Shown here: piece after piece, positions 1 to 9,766 of the stretch | Layout of the letters: the number at the start of each line of letters is the position of its first letter | How positions within the stretch are numbered: position 1 is the first letter of the stretch | Assembly: GCA_018266475.1 (NCBI GenBank) | Contig: JAFEAI010000106.1 | Coordinates: 1 to 42,352, forward strand | Source of the DNA: Bacteroidota bacterium | Lineage (GTDB): Bacteria; Bacteroidota; Bacteroidia; Flavobacteriales_F; PHOS-HE28 | Direction: 5' to 3' | DNA length: 42,352 nt | Notes under the pieces: generated by a model | What the model saw: only the letters and a program-made list of their open reading frames with translations | The model's database searches: none | Told to the model about the DNA's origin: nothing | Made by a program: the position numbers and the translations under genes

Positions 1-1
1 G

Positions 2-340
2 CCTTTCGGGCTTTTTCCGCTCCTGCTGCTGACCTGCCTTTGCGGAGGCCGCATTGCCGCACAGGACACGCTTGGTGTACGCATCAGCGCATTAACGACC
101 GCCGAGCGCGATGCCATTGCATCCTCGGCAGAAGGCCAAAGCCACCTGAAAGTGATCTATGCCTGCGTGCCGGCCGGCGTGATCGTATTTGCCGACAGCC
201 AGGCATCAAGTTCGCGGGAAGCGGCGCAGGGCCGGCTGGCCCCGCTGTTGTCCCAAGCACTTCCCGCGAATCGCATAGCCGCATGGAACCTCACCCTGCG
301 TGCGGCGGAGGCGGCATGTGAAACCACCCGCGACCAATGA
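2..340 (+). CDS. Small exported protein of unknown function, 5' end cut by window
   Basis: The open frame runs from the window edge to a TGA at 338-340 and gives 112 visible residues. It begins with a hydrophobic stretch (FPLLLLTCL) and then a likely signal peptidase site after RIAA, so probably only a few N-terminal codons are missing and the mature protein is about 90 residues. The mature part holds a YACVPAG segment and a second Cys near the C-terminus (AAC), which could pair after export. I do not recognise the family. Its stop overlaps the ATG of the giant adhesin (ATGA at 337-340), so the two are probably co-translated, and a role in adhesin export or attachment is an inference from that position only. 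Reading frame and signal peptide are seen directly; function is unknown. Confidence 0.7.
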   Translation, partial: PFGLFPLLLLTCLCGGRIAAQDTLGVRISALTTAERDAIASSAEGQSHLKVIYACVPAGVIVFADSQASSSREAAQGRLAPLLSQALPANRIAAWNLTLRAAEAACETTRDQ

Positions 341-3300
341 GCATGCTCCCCGCTGAAAGGCCCGTGCCCATGCTTCGGAAGGCGATGCATGCCCTTGCTG
401 CAGTTGCCGCCGTGGCCATCTGCGGCCACGCAACCGCGCAGCTCACGGTAAATCCGCAAACCGACCTTCAGCAACTGGCCCGCACCATCACCGGCCCGGG
501 CGTCTCCATCTCCAATCCGCAGATCAACTGCCACGGCCAGGGCTTCGGGCAATTCCAATATGCCGGTTCCGTCCTCGGCATTGATGAAGGCATCCTGCTC
601 ACCACCGGCACCATCAACAATGCGTTGGGGCCGAACAACGTGGAGAACAAGACCTTCGTGCAGAACTTCCCGGGCAGCGCCATCCTCAACCAGGTATCGG
701 GCAAAACCACCTATGATGCCTGCATGTTCCAGTTCGACGTGATCCCCGGCGGTGACAATCTCCGCTTTGATTTCGTCTTCGGCTCCGAAGAGTACAACGA
801 ATATGTGGGATCGCAATACAACGACGTCTTCGGCTTCTTCATCAGCGGCCCCGGCATCACCGGCGACCCCGGCATTGGAAGCGACAAAAACATCGCGCTA
901 GTGCCAGGAACCAACCAGGCCGTGACGATCAACAATGTGAACAACGGCTCGAACGCCTCCCGGTACTTCGACAATGCCGGCGGCCAATACCTCCAGTACG
1001 ACGGGATCACGCGCGGCCTTTCCGCCCAGGCCACCGTGCAGCCCTGCCAGAGCTACCACCTGAAGTTGATCGTGGCGGACGCATCCGACAAGAAATACGA
1101 TTCCGGGGTGTTCATCGCCAAGGTGAAGAGCAACCCGGTGACCATGCAATTGATCACGGCCAACGGGGCCGATTCCCTCATTGAGGGATGCAACAACGGC
1201 GTTGTGCGCTTCACGCGCCAGTCGGTGACGAACCAACCGCTGGCCCTGCAATACTTCCTTCAGGGAACGGCTACGAACGGTGCGGACTACGAGGCCATCG
1301 GAGACCCTTCACCCAGCGCCCCCAAAACGATCACGATCCCGGCCAACCATGCCTACGTGGACCAGCCGATCACCACGATCGCCGACGGGACCCCGGAAGG
1401 ACTGGAAACGATCTTGTTCATCCTGGGCAATCCGTTCTGCCCCGATACCGGCTCGGACACCTTAGTGGTGAAACTTGCCGATGAAATGCACGCCGCAGCA
1501 GCCCCTGCTTCCAGCATGATCTGCTCCGGAGGGCAAGTGCAGCTCACCGCATCAGGCGGAACGCAGTACAGCTGGGCTCCCAGCCTGGGCCTGAGTTCAG
1601 CAACCTCCTCCTCCCCCTTGGCGCACCCGGCCACCACCACCCTGTACACCGTCACGGTGTCCCGCGGAGATTGCAGCACCCAGCAGCAAGTGGAGGTGAA
1701 AGTGAGCGCGATGCAGGCCACCGCCGCCATCACCAGGCCGCTTTGCAGCGGAGCCTCCAATGGTGCGCTGGGCCTGGCCGTCTCCGGAGGCATCCCCCCA
1801 TACACCTACCAATGGTCGGGGCCCAACGGCCTCTCCGCCACCACAAAGGACCTCTCATTCATCCCGGCCGGCACGTATTCCGTCACCATCACCGATGCGG
1901 CATGCAGCAAAACCTTCAGCTTCCAGGTAGGCCAGCCCGCACCGCTGTCCGTCTCGCTCACGCCTTCCCTGCTGGTCTTCGGGCAAAACATCAGCTGCGC
2001 CGGCGGGCATGACGGCAGCATCGCCAGCACCACCACCGGCGGCACCGGCCCGTACACTGTTGCGTGGACCGGGCCGGGTGGATTCACCTCCATACTTCCC
2101 GACATCGGCAACCTCGGCGAAGGCACCTACACGGTAACCGTGACTGATGCAAAAGGCTGCACAGCCACGACAGGCACCACGCTACTGGCCAGCGCCCCCA
2201 TGGCCGCTGCGATCACCGGCTCCAGCAACGTGGCTTGCGCCAACGACGGGAGCGGATCCGCATCGGTGGCCGTAAGCGGAGGCATGCCCACATACAGCTA
2301 CGCTTGGAACACCACGCCGGTGCAAACCACGGCCACCGCGACCGGCCTGGCCCCGGGAACCTACCAGGTGACCGCTACCGACCAATATGGGTGCCGCGCG
2401 GTACAAAGCGTATCGATCACCGGCCCGCTGATGGCGTTGGCAACCCAACTGGCATCCTTGACCCCCGTATCCTGTGCGGGTGCCGGGGGTGGACAGGCAA
2501 CGATCTCCGTGTCGGGAGGAACCCCGGCCTACACGGTTGCCTGGAACACGGTGCCTGCGCAGGCAGGCTACACTGCAACGGGCCTTGCTGGCGGCACCTA
2601 CACCGCCACCGTCACCGATGCGAACGGCTGCCAAACCGCGCGGCAAGTCGCGATCGCTGAACCTGCATCGCCGCTCACCTTGGCCGCTACCGCACAGCAG
2701 CACATCGCCTGCGCCGGGCAAAGCACGGGCAGCGCCACGGTGGCCGCCGCTGGCGGAACCGCGCCCTACGCATACACCTGGAACACCGCTCCTGCGCACA
2801 ACGGCGCATCCATCACCGGCCTGGCGGCAGGTACATACACCGTGACCGCTACCGATGCGAAGGGCTGTTCCGCCGAGCTCAACGTGGTGATCACCGGACC
2901 TTCGGCCGCGCTTACCGCATCCATCAGCGCCAGCACGAACGTGCTTTGCGCAGGCGGCAACACAGGCAGTGCCACCGCATTGGCCTCCGGAGGCACCGGG
3001 CCGTACACCTATCAGTGGAACACCACGCCACAGCAAGACACTGCCACGGCCAACGGCCTGGCCGCCGGCAGCTGGCAAGTAAGTGTATGGGACGCCCACC
3101 AATGCCAGGCCTCGGCAACGGCGGCAATATCCCAGCCTTCACCCTTGTCGGCCACCGGAGCAGTAACCCCGGCACAATGCCTTGGCGCACTGAACGGCGC
3201 CGTGGATCTCTCCACATCCGGCGGTGCCCAACCCTACCACTGGGCCTGGAGCGGCCCCAACGGATTTGCCGCATCCACCGAAGACATCAGCGGCCTGGCC

Positions 3301-6300
3301 GCCGGCGGCTACTCCGTCACCATCACCGATGCAAACGGATGCACGGCCACACGCAGCTTCAATGTGAACCAGCCCGGTCTCTTCCAGGTGGGCGTAACCC
3401 CCAGCATGTTCGGCAACAGCAACGTGAGCTGCCCGGGGAGCATGGACGGGTCCATCAATCTTTCGGTGAGCGGAGCGGTTCCTCCCTATGCGTATGCCTG
3501 GTCCGGCCCCGCAGGCTTCACCTCCGCACAAAAGGACCTCTCGGGACTCTTGGCCGGCACCTATCAAGCCACCATCACCGATGCGAACGGATGCAGCACG
3601 AGCCTGGACGTCTCCCTGCAGGCCCCGGCACCCCTTGCAGCCCAATTGACGGCAGCAGACCATGGCGGCTCCGGCGTTTCATGCAATGGCGGGGCTGACG
3701 GGAGCATCAGCACGCAGATCAGCGGGGGCACCGCACCATACAGCACAAGCTGGAACGGGCCCGGTGGCTATACCTCATCGGCAGCAAGCATCAACGGGCT
3801 TGCGGCAGGCACCTACCAGCTCACCATCTCCGATGCCAACGGCTGCCCGGCCACGCAGCAAGCCACGCTCACCCAACCTGCCGCATTGTCCGCGGCCAAC
3901 GGAGGAAGCAGCCCGGTGACCTGCTTCGGCAGCAACACCGGCCAGGCTACCGTTTCCGTTTCCGGCGGCCGCAGCCCATACAGCTATTCCTGGAACACCG
4001 TGCCGCCGCAGCATGCCGCAACGGCCATGGGCCTTGCCGCCGCCACCTACACCGCCACGGTCACCGATGCCAACGGTTGCACCTCCTCCATCGCAATTCC
4101 GGTGGCCGGGCCTTCCGCGCCCCTTTCGGCCACTGCTGCAGCAACCGGCCACGTGCTCTGCCCAGGCGGCAACCAAGGGGCCGCCCTTGCCCATGCCACC
4201 GGCGGAACACCGCCTTACAGCTACAGCTGGAACACTGTTCCCCAGGTGAACAGCGCCAGCATCAGCGGCCTTGCCGCAGGCACATGGACCGTGACCGTAA
4301 GCGACGCGGCAGGATGCAGCACCGTGCGGAACATTGTGATCACCCAGCCCGCGCAGGCAATGGCCGCGCAAGTGGCAAGCCAACAAGCCGCCAGTTGCTT
4401 CGGCAGGAATGACGGATCCGCCTCCCTCACCGTAACCGGCGGCAGCGGCCAGTACAGCACCGTGTGGAACACCGTTCCCGCGCAGTTCGGCAGCACGGCC
4501 ACCCATCTGTCACCGGGCCAATACACGGCCACCATCACCGACCTCAACGGATGCCCGCAAGCATTGAGCATCCCGGTATACATCAGCGGCCCATCGGCAT
4601 CCCTCGCTGTTTCCATGCTGCCGTTCACCTATCCCGGCGGGGCACATGTAAGCTGCCCCGGCAGCCAGGACGGCAGCATCCAACTCTCCATCGCCGGAGG
4701 CACACCGGGCTACCAGTGCCACTGGCAGGACGGGCAGGGGCACAACTACAGTACGCAGAGCCCAACCGGACTTGCGGCAGGCCACTATGTGCTGAACATC
4801 ACCGATGGGCATGGTTGCACCCTTGACACCTCGATCAACCTGGCCGCCCCTGCGGGAATATCCGTCACCACCGTTGTGCAACCCGCCGTGTGCCACGGAG
4901 GCAACACCGGTGCCGTGCAGCTCACCCCCTTGGGAGGAGCGGCCCCGTACAGCTTCCATTGGACCGGCCCCGGCGGGTTCAGCGCCACCTCCCGGGACCT
5001 TTCCCAACTCTATGCGGGGATCTATACCGCCACCATCACTGACATCAACGGCTGCACGCTGCAACAACCCGTGGACGTCACCGAGCCCGGCACCTTCAGC
5101 TTCAATGCAACAACAACCGCAGCTACTTGCGCGAATGCAAGCAACGGTTCCATACAATTGACCGCTAGCGGCGGCACCGCGCCCTACCAGTATGCGTGGA
5201 GCGGCCCCGGCGGCTTCACCGCCAACACGCCGGGAATCACCGGCCTTGCAAGCGGCACCTACCACTTGGCCCTCACCGATGCAAACGGTTGCTCGGCCTT
5301 GTACAGCAGTTCCATATCCGCCCCTTCACCATTGGTCGTCTTCACCATTTCGCACAAGAACCATGGCGGCTACGACGTGAGCTGCAACGGGGCCTCCGAC
5401 GGGGCGGTGAGCACCACGTACAGCGGCGGCACACCACCATACACCTTCAGCTGGTCCGGGCCGAACGGATTTACCGCGAACACGCCTGACCTTGCCAACG
5501 TGGCTGCGGGCAGCTATACGCTCACCGTGACCGATGCCCATGGATGCGTGCGCACCGCCGGCACCACGTTGATGGCCCCGCCGCCGTTGACCACGACGGC
5601 CACCACGTCCTCCTTCGCCGGCGGCTTCGGCACAAGTTGCAGCGGTGCTTCGGACGGCTCGATCACGATCGCACCGGCCGGAGGCGTTCCGGCATACCAG
5701 GTGGCATGGGCCGGCCCCGGCGGATACTCCTCTGGCGGCTGGCAGCTCACAGGCCTGCAACCAGGCACCTATACCGCCACCATCACGGATGGCAATGGTT
5801 GCACCTACACAGCCTCGGCCGCACTCACTGCACCGCAACCCTTCATGTTGACCGCTACCGCCACCGATGCGACCTGCCATGGCAGCGCCACCGGGGCCGT
5901 TCAACTGCAGGCCAACGGCGGTAGCGGCACGTACACCTACCAATGGAGCGGGCCCAACGCATTTGCAAGCCAGCTGCAGCACCTCAACGGATTGGTTCCG
6001 GGCAGCTACACGGCACACGTGGCCGACGGCAACGGATGCACGGCGCAAGCAACGGTGACCATTGCGCAACCCGATGCCATCACACCCACCGCCTCCATTG
6101 TCACTACGCAATGCCAAGGCGCAAACAGTGGATCCATCCACCTGGCCGTGAGCGGCGGCACCGGCGCATTCACCTACCTGTGGACCGGCTATCCGGCGTT
6201 TTCCGCCACCACGCGGGACATCGACAACCTCTTCGCCGGCGTGTACACGTTGGCGATCACCGATGCTGCCGGCTGCACCACAACGGCGGCGTACAACGTA

Positions 6301-9300
6301 GGTGAACCCGGCCAATTCATCATCACTGCGGAGCTTAGCCAGTGGGCAGGCGGATACAACGTGAGCTGCCCGGCCGCAACGGACGGCGCTATCACCGCAA
6401 CAGTCACCGGCGGCACCGGCCCGTACAGCTACTTCTGGATCGGGCCCAATGGATTCACCGCCATCGGCCTTGCCCAAAGCGGCCTCTCCTCCGGCGAATA
6501 CCACCTTGTGGTGCATGATGCCAACGGCTGCAACTCCGGCGCCGATTTCACCTTGGTGGCTCCGGAGGTGATACAGGTCGGCCTTGTCGCCACCGCCCAG
6601 CCAAGTTGCCAAGGCGGGCAGGACGGAAGCATCCAGACGGGCATCATGGGCGGCACCGCTCCCTATTCCTGCAACTGGACCGGCCCCAACGGACCGATCG
6701 GCATCAGCCAAAACATCACGGGCGTAGGAGCCGGCACCTACTCGGTCACCGTCACTGATGCGTTGGGATGTACCCGCACGGCCAGCATCACGCTCACCAG
6801 TCCCGCAGGCATCACGGCTTCCGCAATTGCCCACGTGCAGGCAAACGGCACCAACCTCAGTTGCGCATCCGCCGCTGATGGCAGCATCTCCCTGAACATC
6901 ACCGGCGGCAATGCGCCGTACCAGGTCACCTGGTCCGGCCCGGGCGGTTTCCTCTCCAACAACCGCAACATTGCCGGCTTGGCGCCTGGCACCTACACGG
7001 CCACCATCACCGATGCCAACGGCTGCGCCGCTACGGCCCAGGCCACGCTCACCGCTCCTGCGCCGCTGGTTCCCGCAATCGCAACCTCCGTGTACAGCAA
7101 CGGAAACGGCATTTCCTGCGCCGGGGCCGATGATGGCACGATCACGCTTGCCATAGGCGGCGGCACTCCGGGATACTCCATCACGTGGCAAGGCCCCGGA
7201 GCGTTCACCTCATCCGCCACAACACTCCAAGGGCTCGCCGCGGGAGCGTACAACGTCCTCGTCACCGATGCATCCGGTTGCATGGCCAGCGCCACGGCCC
7301 TCCTGGCAGCTCCCCCACCGATCACCCTATCGGCAACCGTGGGCGACCACGGCGGCTTTGATGTGGGATGCAATGGAAATGACGGTTCCATCAGCCTTGC
7401 CGTGGGCGGTGGCCTGGCTCCCTACCAATACAGTTGGACCGGCCCTGGCGGATACGCCTCAGGCGATGCCGTTGCAACCGGGCTGAACGCCGGCACCTAT
7501 CAGGTTGCCATCACCGATGCCAACGGATGTCGCGCGGACCGCAGCATCACCCTGCATGCACCGCCACCCTTGTCCACCCTCCTGGCGGTGACCAGCAACG
7601 AATGCGACGCTTCAAGCAACGGGGAGATCGCACAGGCCGTGAGCGGCGGCACAGGTCCGTTCACCTTCCAGTGGACGGGTCCGAACGGATTTGCATCCAC
7701 CAACAAGGACATCACCGGCCTGTCCAGCGGGGCATACAGCGTTACCGTCACCAGTGCGATAGGCTGCACCACCAGCCAACAAGCAACGGTGATCGCCGCC
7801 GCGCCCATGTCCCTCAGTTTGTATGCCGCGCAATACGGGCAAACAAACATCGCCTGCCATGGCGGACAAACCGGCCTTGTGGAGCTTAGCGTGACCGGCG
7901 GGTTCGCGCCCTTGCAGCTCGCATGGGCCGGCCCCAGCGGGTTCAGCGCATCCACCACGCATCTACAGGGCCTTGCCGCTGGATCCTATTCCGTCATCAT
8001 CACGGACGGCCATGGCTGCGTGCGCGACACCGCGATCACCCTTACCGAACCCGCCATCTCCCTGACCACCGCATTCTCAAGCACGGATGTGGCCTGCCAT
8101 GGACAAGCCACGGGAACCATCACCGCCACGGTGGACGGAGGCGTGGCGCCCTACACCTACGCTTGGCGGGGTCCAGGCGATTCCGCGTTCAGCACGCAGG
8201 CCATCAGCAGCCTCGCCGCTGGCGACTACGAACTTGTGGTGACCGATGCCAACCAATGCATCGATACGCTGCATGCAACCATCCATCAGCCGGACAGCGC
8301 CATGCTCGTCAACTATTCCATGGGCGATCACCACGGCTATGCCACAAGCTGCCCCGAAGCCAATGACGGCACGCTGCAAGTGCAGGTGTCCGGAGGCACT
8401 CCTTCATACACCTGCAGCTGGACCGGCCCGGGCGGGTTCACCTCCCAACAGAACCACCTGACCGGCCTTTCCGCAGGCGCCTACGTGCTGCAGGTAACGG
8501 ATGCCCATGGCTGCCTTCAAGAGCAGGGGATCACCCTTGATCCGCCCCCGGCGATCTCGGTGAGCCTTGCCGCCTCCGCATTCCCCTCAGGCAGCGCCAT
8601 CAGCTGCTTTGGCGCCCAGGATGGATCCCTCAGCACCGCGATCACCGGCGGCGTGGCACCGGTTCAACTCCTTTGGAACGGACCCGGCGGCTTCTCATCC
8701 ATTGAAGGCTCCATCTCCTCCCTCCCACCGGGCACCTACTGCGTAACCGCCTCCGATGCCAACGGCTGTGAAATGCAGGACTGCATCACCTTGGCGGAAC
8801 CCGCCCAGCTCACTGCCTCCGCGACTTCCTCCCCAGCGTCCTGCGGCCAATCCGCCGGCACGGTGGACGGCACGGCAACCGGCGGCAGCGCACCATACGG
8901 CTATTCCTGGAGCAATGGCGGAACCTCCGCGCACCAGGCGGGCCTGCCACCCGGCACCTACGCCCTCTCCGTGGCAGATGCCAACGGCTGCACCGCAAAT
9001 GCGCAGGCAACGGTGGCAGGCAGCCCGGCCATGGAGGCAAATGCCCAGGTGGAACTTCCCCTCTGCCACGGATCATCGGACGGCGCAATAACCACCAGCG
9101 TTACTTCCGGCACCGCACCGTACAGCTACGCATGGAGCAATGGCGCCACCGCAGCCAGCCTCAGCAACCTGCATGGCGGCGAATACACCGTGACCATCAG
9201 CGATGCCAACGGATGCACCTGGACCCAGGCGATCCAAGTGGCCGCACCACCGCCCATTACAGTGGACACCCTCCTCTCGCACTTTGCGGGCGGATACAAC

Positions 9301-9759
9301 GTAAGCCAACCGGGAGCAAGCAACGGATCCATTCACCTGGGCACCACCGGCGGCAACGCTCCCTACACTTACGCCTGGAACGACGGCACCACCGCCGAAC
9401 AACGCGACGGACTGCCGGCAGGCTCCTACGCCGTGACGATCACGGATGCCCATGGATGCACGCTGGACCTGCAGTTCCTCATCACGCAGCCCGACGGATT
9501 CGCCATGCCAACGGGCTTCACGCCGAACGGCGATGGGAACAACGATGCGTACGTGGTACACGGGATAGATGCCTATCCGAACAACCAGATCACCGTGTTC
9601 AACCGCTGGGGCAATGTGGTATTTGACCAGCTGCGCTACCGGAACGACTGGCGGGGCGAAAACCAGCAAGGTGAAGCCCTCCCCAATGGAACCTACTTCG
9701 TGGTGCTGAAGCTCACCTCCGACTTGACCGTACAGAACTACGTGGACCTCCGCCGATAA
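337..9759 (+). CDS. Giant T9SS-exported adhesin with 32 SprB repeats
   Basis: A 3140-residue surface protein. In order it has a signal peptide (about 1-35, cleaved near ATAQ), a choice-of-anchor L type domain (about 36-265), a Calx-beta-like segment (about 288-384), an Ig-like segment (about 388-460), 32 SprB-type repeats of about 80 residues (about 465-3052), and a gliding-motility-associated C-terminal domain (3055-3140, beginning FAMPTGFTPNGDGNND), the type B sorting signal for T9SS export. Most repeats show a Cys near the start, a W in the middle and end in G-Y-x-VTITDANGC. SprB proteins are mobile surface adhesins in gliding Flavobacteria; adhesion or motility here is inferred. The start at 337 overlaps the previous stop; an ATG at 370 would give a tidier signal peptide (MLRKAMHALAAV). 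The next gene, SprF-like, begins 7 bases after the stop. Confidence 0.93.
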   Translation: MSMLPAERPVPMLRKAMHALAAVAAVAICGHATAQLTVNPQTDLQQLARTITGPGVSISNPQINCHGQGFGQFQYAGSVLGIDEGILLTTGTINNALGPNNVENKTFVQNFPGSAILNQVSGKTTYDACMFQFDVIPGGDNLRFDFVFGSEEYNEYVGSQYNDVFGFFISGPGITGDPGIGSDKNIALVPGTNQAVTINNVNNGSNASRYFDNAGGQYLQYDGITRGLSAQATVQPCQSYHLKLIVADASDKKYDSGVFIAKVKSNPVTMQLITANGADSLIEGCNNGVVRFTRQSVTNQPLALQYFLQGTATNGADYEAIGDPSPSAPKTITIPANHAYVDQPITTIADGTPEGLETILFILGNPFCPDTGSDTLVVKLADEMHAAAAPASSMICSGGQVQLTASGGTQYSWAPSLGLSSATSSSPLAHPATTTLYTVTVSRGDCSTQQQVEVKVSAMQATAAITRPLCSGASNGALGLAVSGGIPPYTYQWSGPNGLSATTKDLSFIPAGTYSVTITDAACSKTFSFQVGQPAPLSVSLTPSLLVFGQNISCAGGHDGSIASTTTGGTGPYTVAWTGPGGFTSILPDIGNLGEGTYTVTVTDAKGCTATTGTTLLASAPMAAAITGSSNVACANDGSGSASVAVSGGMPTYSYAWNTTPVQTTATATGLAPGTYQVTATDQYGCRAVQSVSITGPLMALATQLASLTPVSCAGAGGGQATISVSGGTPAYTVAWNTVPAQAGYTATGLAGGTYTATVTDANGCQTARQVAIAEPASPLTLAATAQQHIACAGQSTGSATVAAAGGTAPYAYTWNTAPAHNGASITGLAAGTYTVTATDAKGCSAELNVVITGPSAALTASISASTNVLCAGGNTGSATALASGGTGPYTYQWNTTPQQDTATANGLAAGSWQVSVWDAHQCQASATAAISQPSPLSATGAVTPAQCLGALNGAVDLSTSGGAQPYHWAWSGPNGFAASTEDISGLAAGGYSVTITDANGCTATRSFNVNQPGLFQVGVTPSMFGNSNVSCPGSMDGSINLSVSGAVPPYAYAWSGPAGFTSAQKDLSGLLAGTYQATITDANGCSTSLDVSLQAPAPLAAQLTAADHGGSGVSCNGGADGSISTQISGGTAPYSTSWNGPGGYTSSAASINGLAAGTYQLTISDANGCPATQQATLTQPAALSAANGGSSPVTCFGSNTGQATVSVSGGRSPYSYSWNTVPPQHAATAMGLAAATYTATVTDANGCTSSIAIPVAGPSAPLSATAAATGHVLCPGGNQGAALAHATGGTPPYSYSWNTVPQVNSASISGLAAGTWTVTVSDAAGCSTVRNIVITQPAQAMAAQVASQQAASCFGRNDGSASLTVTGGSGQYSTVWNTVPAQFGSTATHLSPGQYTATITDLNGCPQALSIPVYISGPSASLAVSMLPFTYPGGAHVSCPGSQDGSIQLSIAGGTPGYQCHWQDGQGHNYSTQSPTGLAAGHYVLNITDGHGCTLDTSINLAAPAGISVTTVVQPAVCHGGNTGAVQLTPLGGAAPYSFHWTGPGGFSATSRDLSQLYAGIYTATITDINGCTLQQPVDVTEPGTFSFNATTTAATCANASNGSIQLTASGGTAPYQYAWSGPGGFTANTPGITGLASGTYHLALTDANGCSALYSSSISAPSPLVVFTISHKNHGGYDVSCNGASDGAVSTTYSGGTPPYTFSWSGPNGFTANTPDLANVAAGSYTLTVTDAHGCVRTAGTTLMAPPPLTTTATTSSFAGGFGTSCSGASDGSITIAPAGGVPAYQVAWAGPGGYSSGGWQLTGLQPGTYTATITDGNGCTYTASAALTAPQPFMLTATATDATCHGSATGAVQLQANGGSGTYTYQWSGPNAFASQLQHLNGLVPGSYTAHVADGNGCTAQATVTIAQPDAITPTASIVTTQCQGANSGSIHLAVSGGTGAFTYLWTGYPAFSATTRDIDNLFAGVYTLAITDAAGCTTTAAYNVGEPGQFIITAELSQWAGGYNVSCPAATDGAITATVTGGTGPYSYFWIGPNGFTAIGLAQSGLSSGEYHLVVHDANGCNSGADFTLVAPEVIQVGLVATAQPSCQGGQDGSIQTGIMGGTAPYSCNWTGPNGPIGISQNITGVGAGTYSVTVTDALGCTRTASITLTSPAGITASAIAHVQANGTNLSCASAADGSISLNITGGNAPYQVTWSGPGGFLSNNRNIAGLAPGTYTATITDANGCAATAQATLTAPAPLVPAIATSVYSNGNGISCAGADDGTITLAIGGGTPGYSITWQGPGAFTSSATTLQGLAAGAYNVLVTDASGCMASATALLAAPPPITLSATVGDHGGFDVGCNGNDGSISLAVGGGLAPYQYSWTGPGGYASGDAVATGLNAGTYQVAITDANGCRADRSITLHAPPPLSTLLAVTSNECDASSNGEIAQAVSGGTGPFTFQWTGPNGFASTNKDITGLSSGAYSVTVTSAIGCTTSQQATVIAAAPMSLSLYAAQYGQTNIACHGGQTGLVELSVTGGFAPLQLAWAGPSGFSASTTHLQGLAAGSYSVIITDGHGCVRDTAITLTEPAISLTTAFSSTDVACHGQATGTITATVDGGVAPYTYAWRGPGDSAFSTQAISSLAAGDYELVVTDANQCIDTLHATIHQPDSAMLVNYSMGDHHGYATSCPEANDGTLQVQVSGGTPSYTCSWTGPGGFTSQQNHLTGLSAGAYVLQVTDAHGCLQEQGITLDPPPAISVSLAASAFPSGSAISCFGAQDGSLSTAITGGVAPVQLLWNGPGGFSSIEGSISSLPPGTYCVTASDANGCEMQDCITLAEPAQLTASATSSPASCGQSAGTVDGTATGGSAPYGYSWSNGGTSAHQAGLPPGTYALSVADANGCTANAQATVAGSPAMEANAQVELPLCHGSSDGAITTSVTSGTAPYSYAWSNGATAASLSNLHGGEYTVTISDANGCTWTQAIQVAAPPPITVDTLLSHFAGGYNVSQPGASNGSIHLGTTGGNAPYTYAWNDGTTAEQRDGLPAGSYAVTITDAHGCTLDLQFLITQPDGFAMPTGFTPNGDGNNDAYVVHGIDAYPNNQITVFNRWGNVVFDQLRYRNDWRGENQQGEALPNGTYFVVLKLTSDLTVQNYVDLRR
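1729..9492 (+). repeat. 32 tandem SprB-type coding repeats
   Basis: The region codes for 32 consecutive protein repeats with a period of about 240 bases. They fall into three subtypes by their central loop: WNTxP (repeats 3-6 and 10-12), W-x-GP-G/N-F/Y (most of 1-2, 7-9 and 13-29, with repeat 13 divergent), and WSNG or WNDG (30-32). The DNA of the conserved TDANGC end differs at synonymous positions between copies, so the array looks old rather than freshly expanded. Confidence 0.9.
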
Positions 9760-9766
9760 GCCGACC

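Noticed and set aside
2182-3102. Minus-strand open frame of 306 codons within the adhesin gene
   Set aside because: Same reason: shadow of the repeat-coding strand, with no signal peptide or family motif.
5326-7191. Long minus-strand open frame of 621 codons within the adhesin gene
   Set aside because: It is antisense to the SprB repeats and its sequence is repetitive Gly/Ala/Arg without a domain; high GC and codon bias keep antisense frames open.
1729-9492. Possible CRISPR or satellite array
   Set aside because: The repeats are about 240 bases, in frame and diverged at third positions, with no short identical repeats and unique spacers; they are protein repeats.
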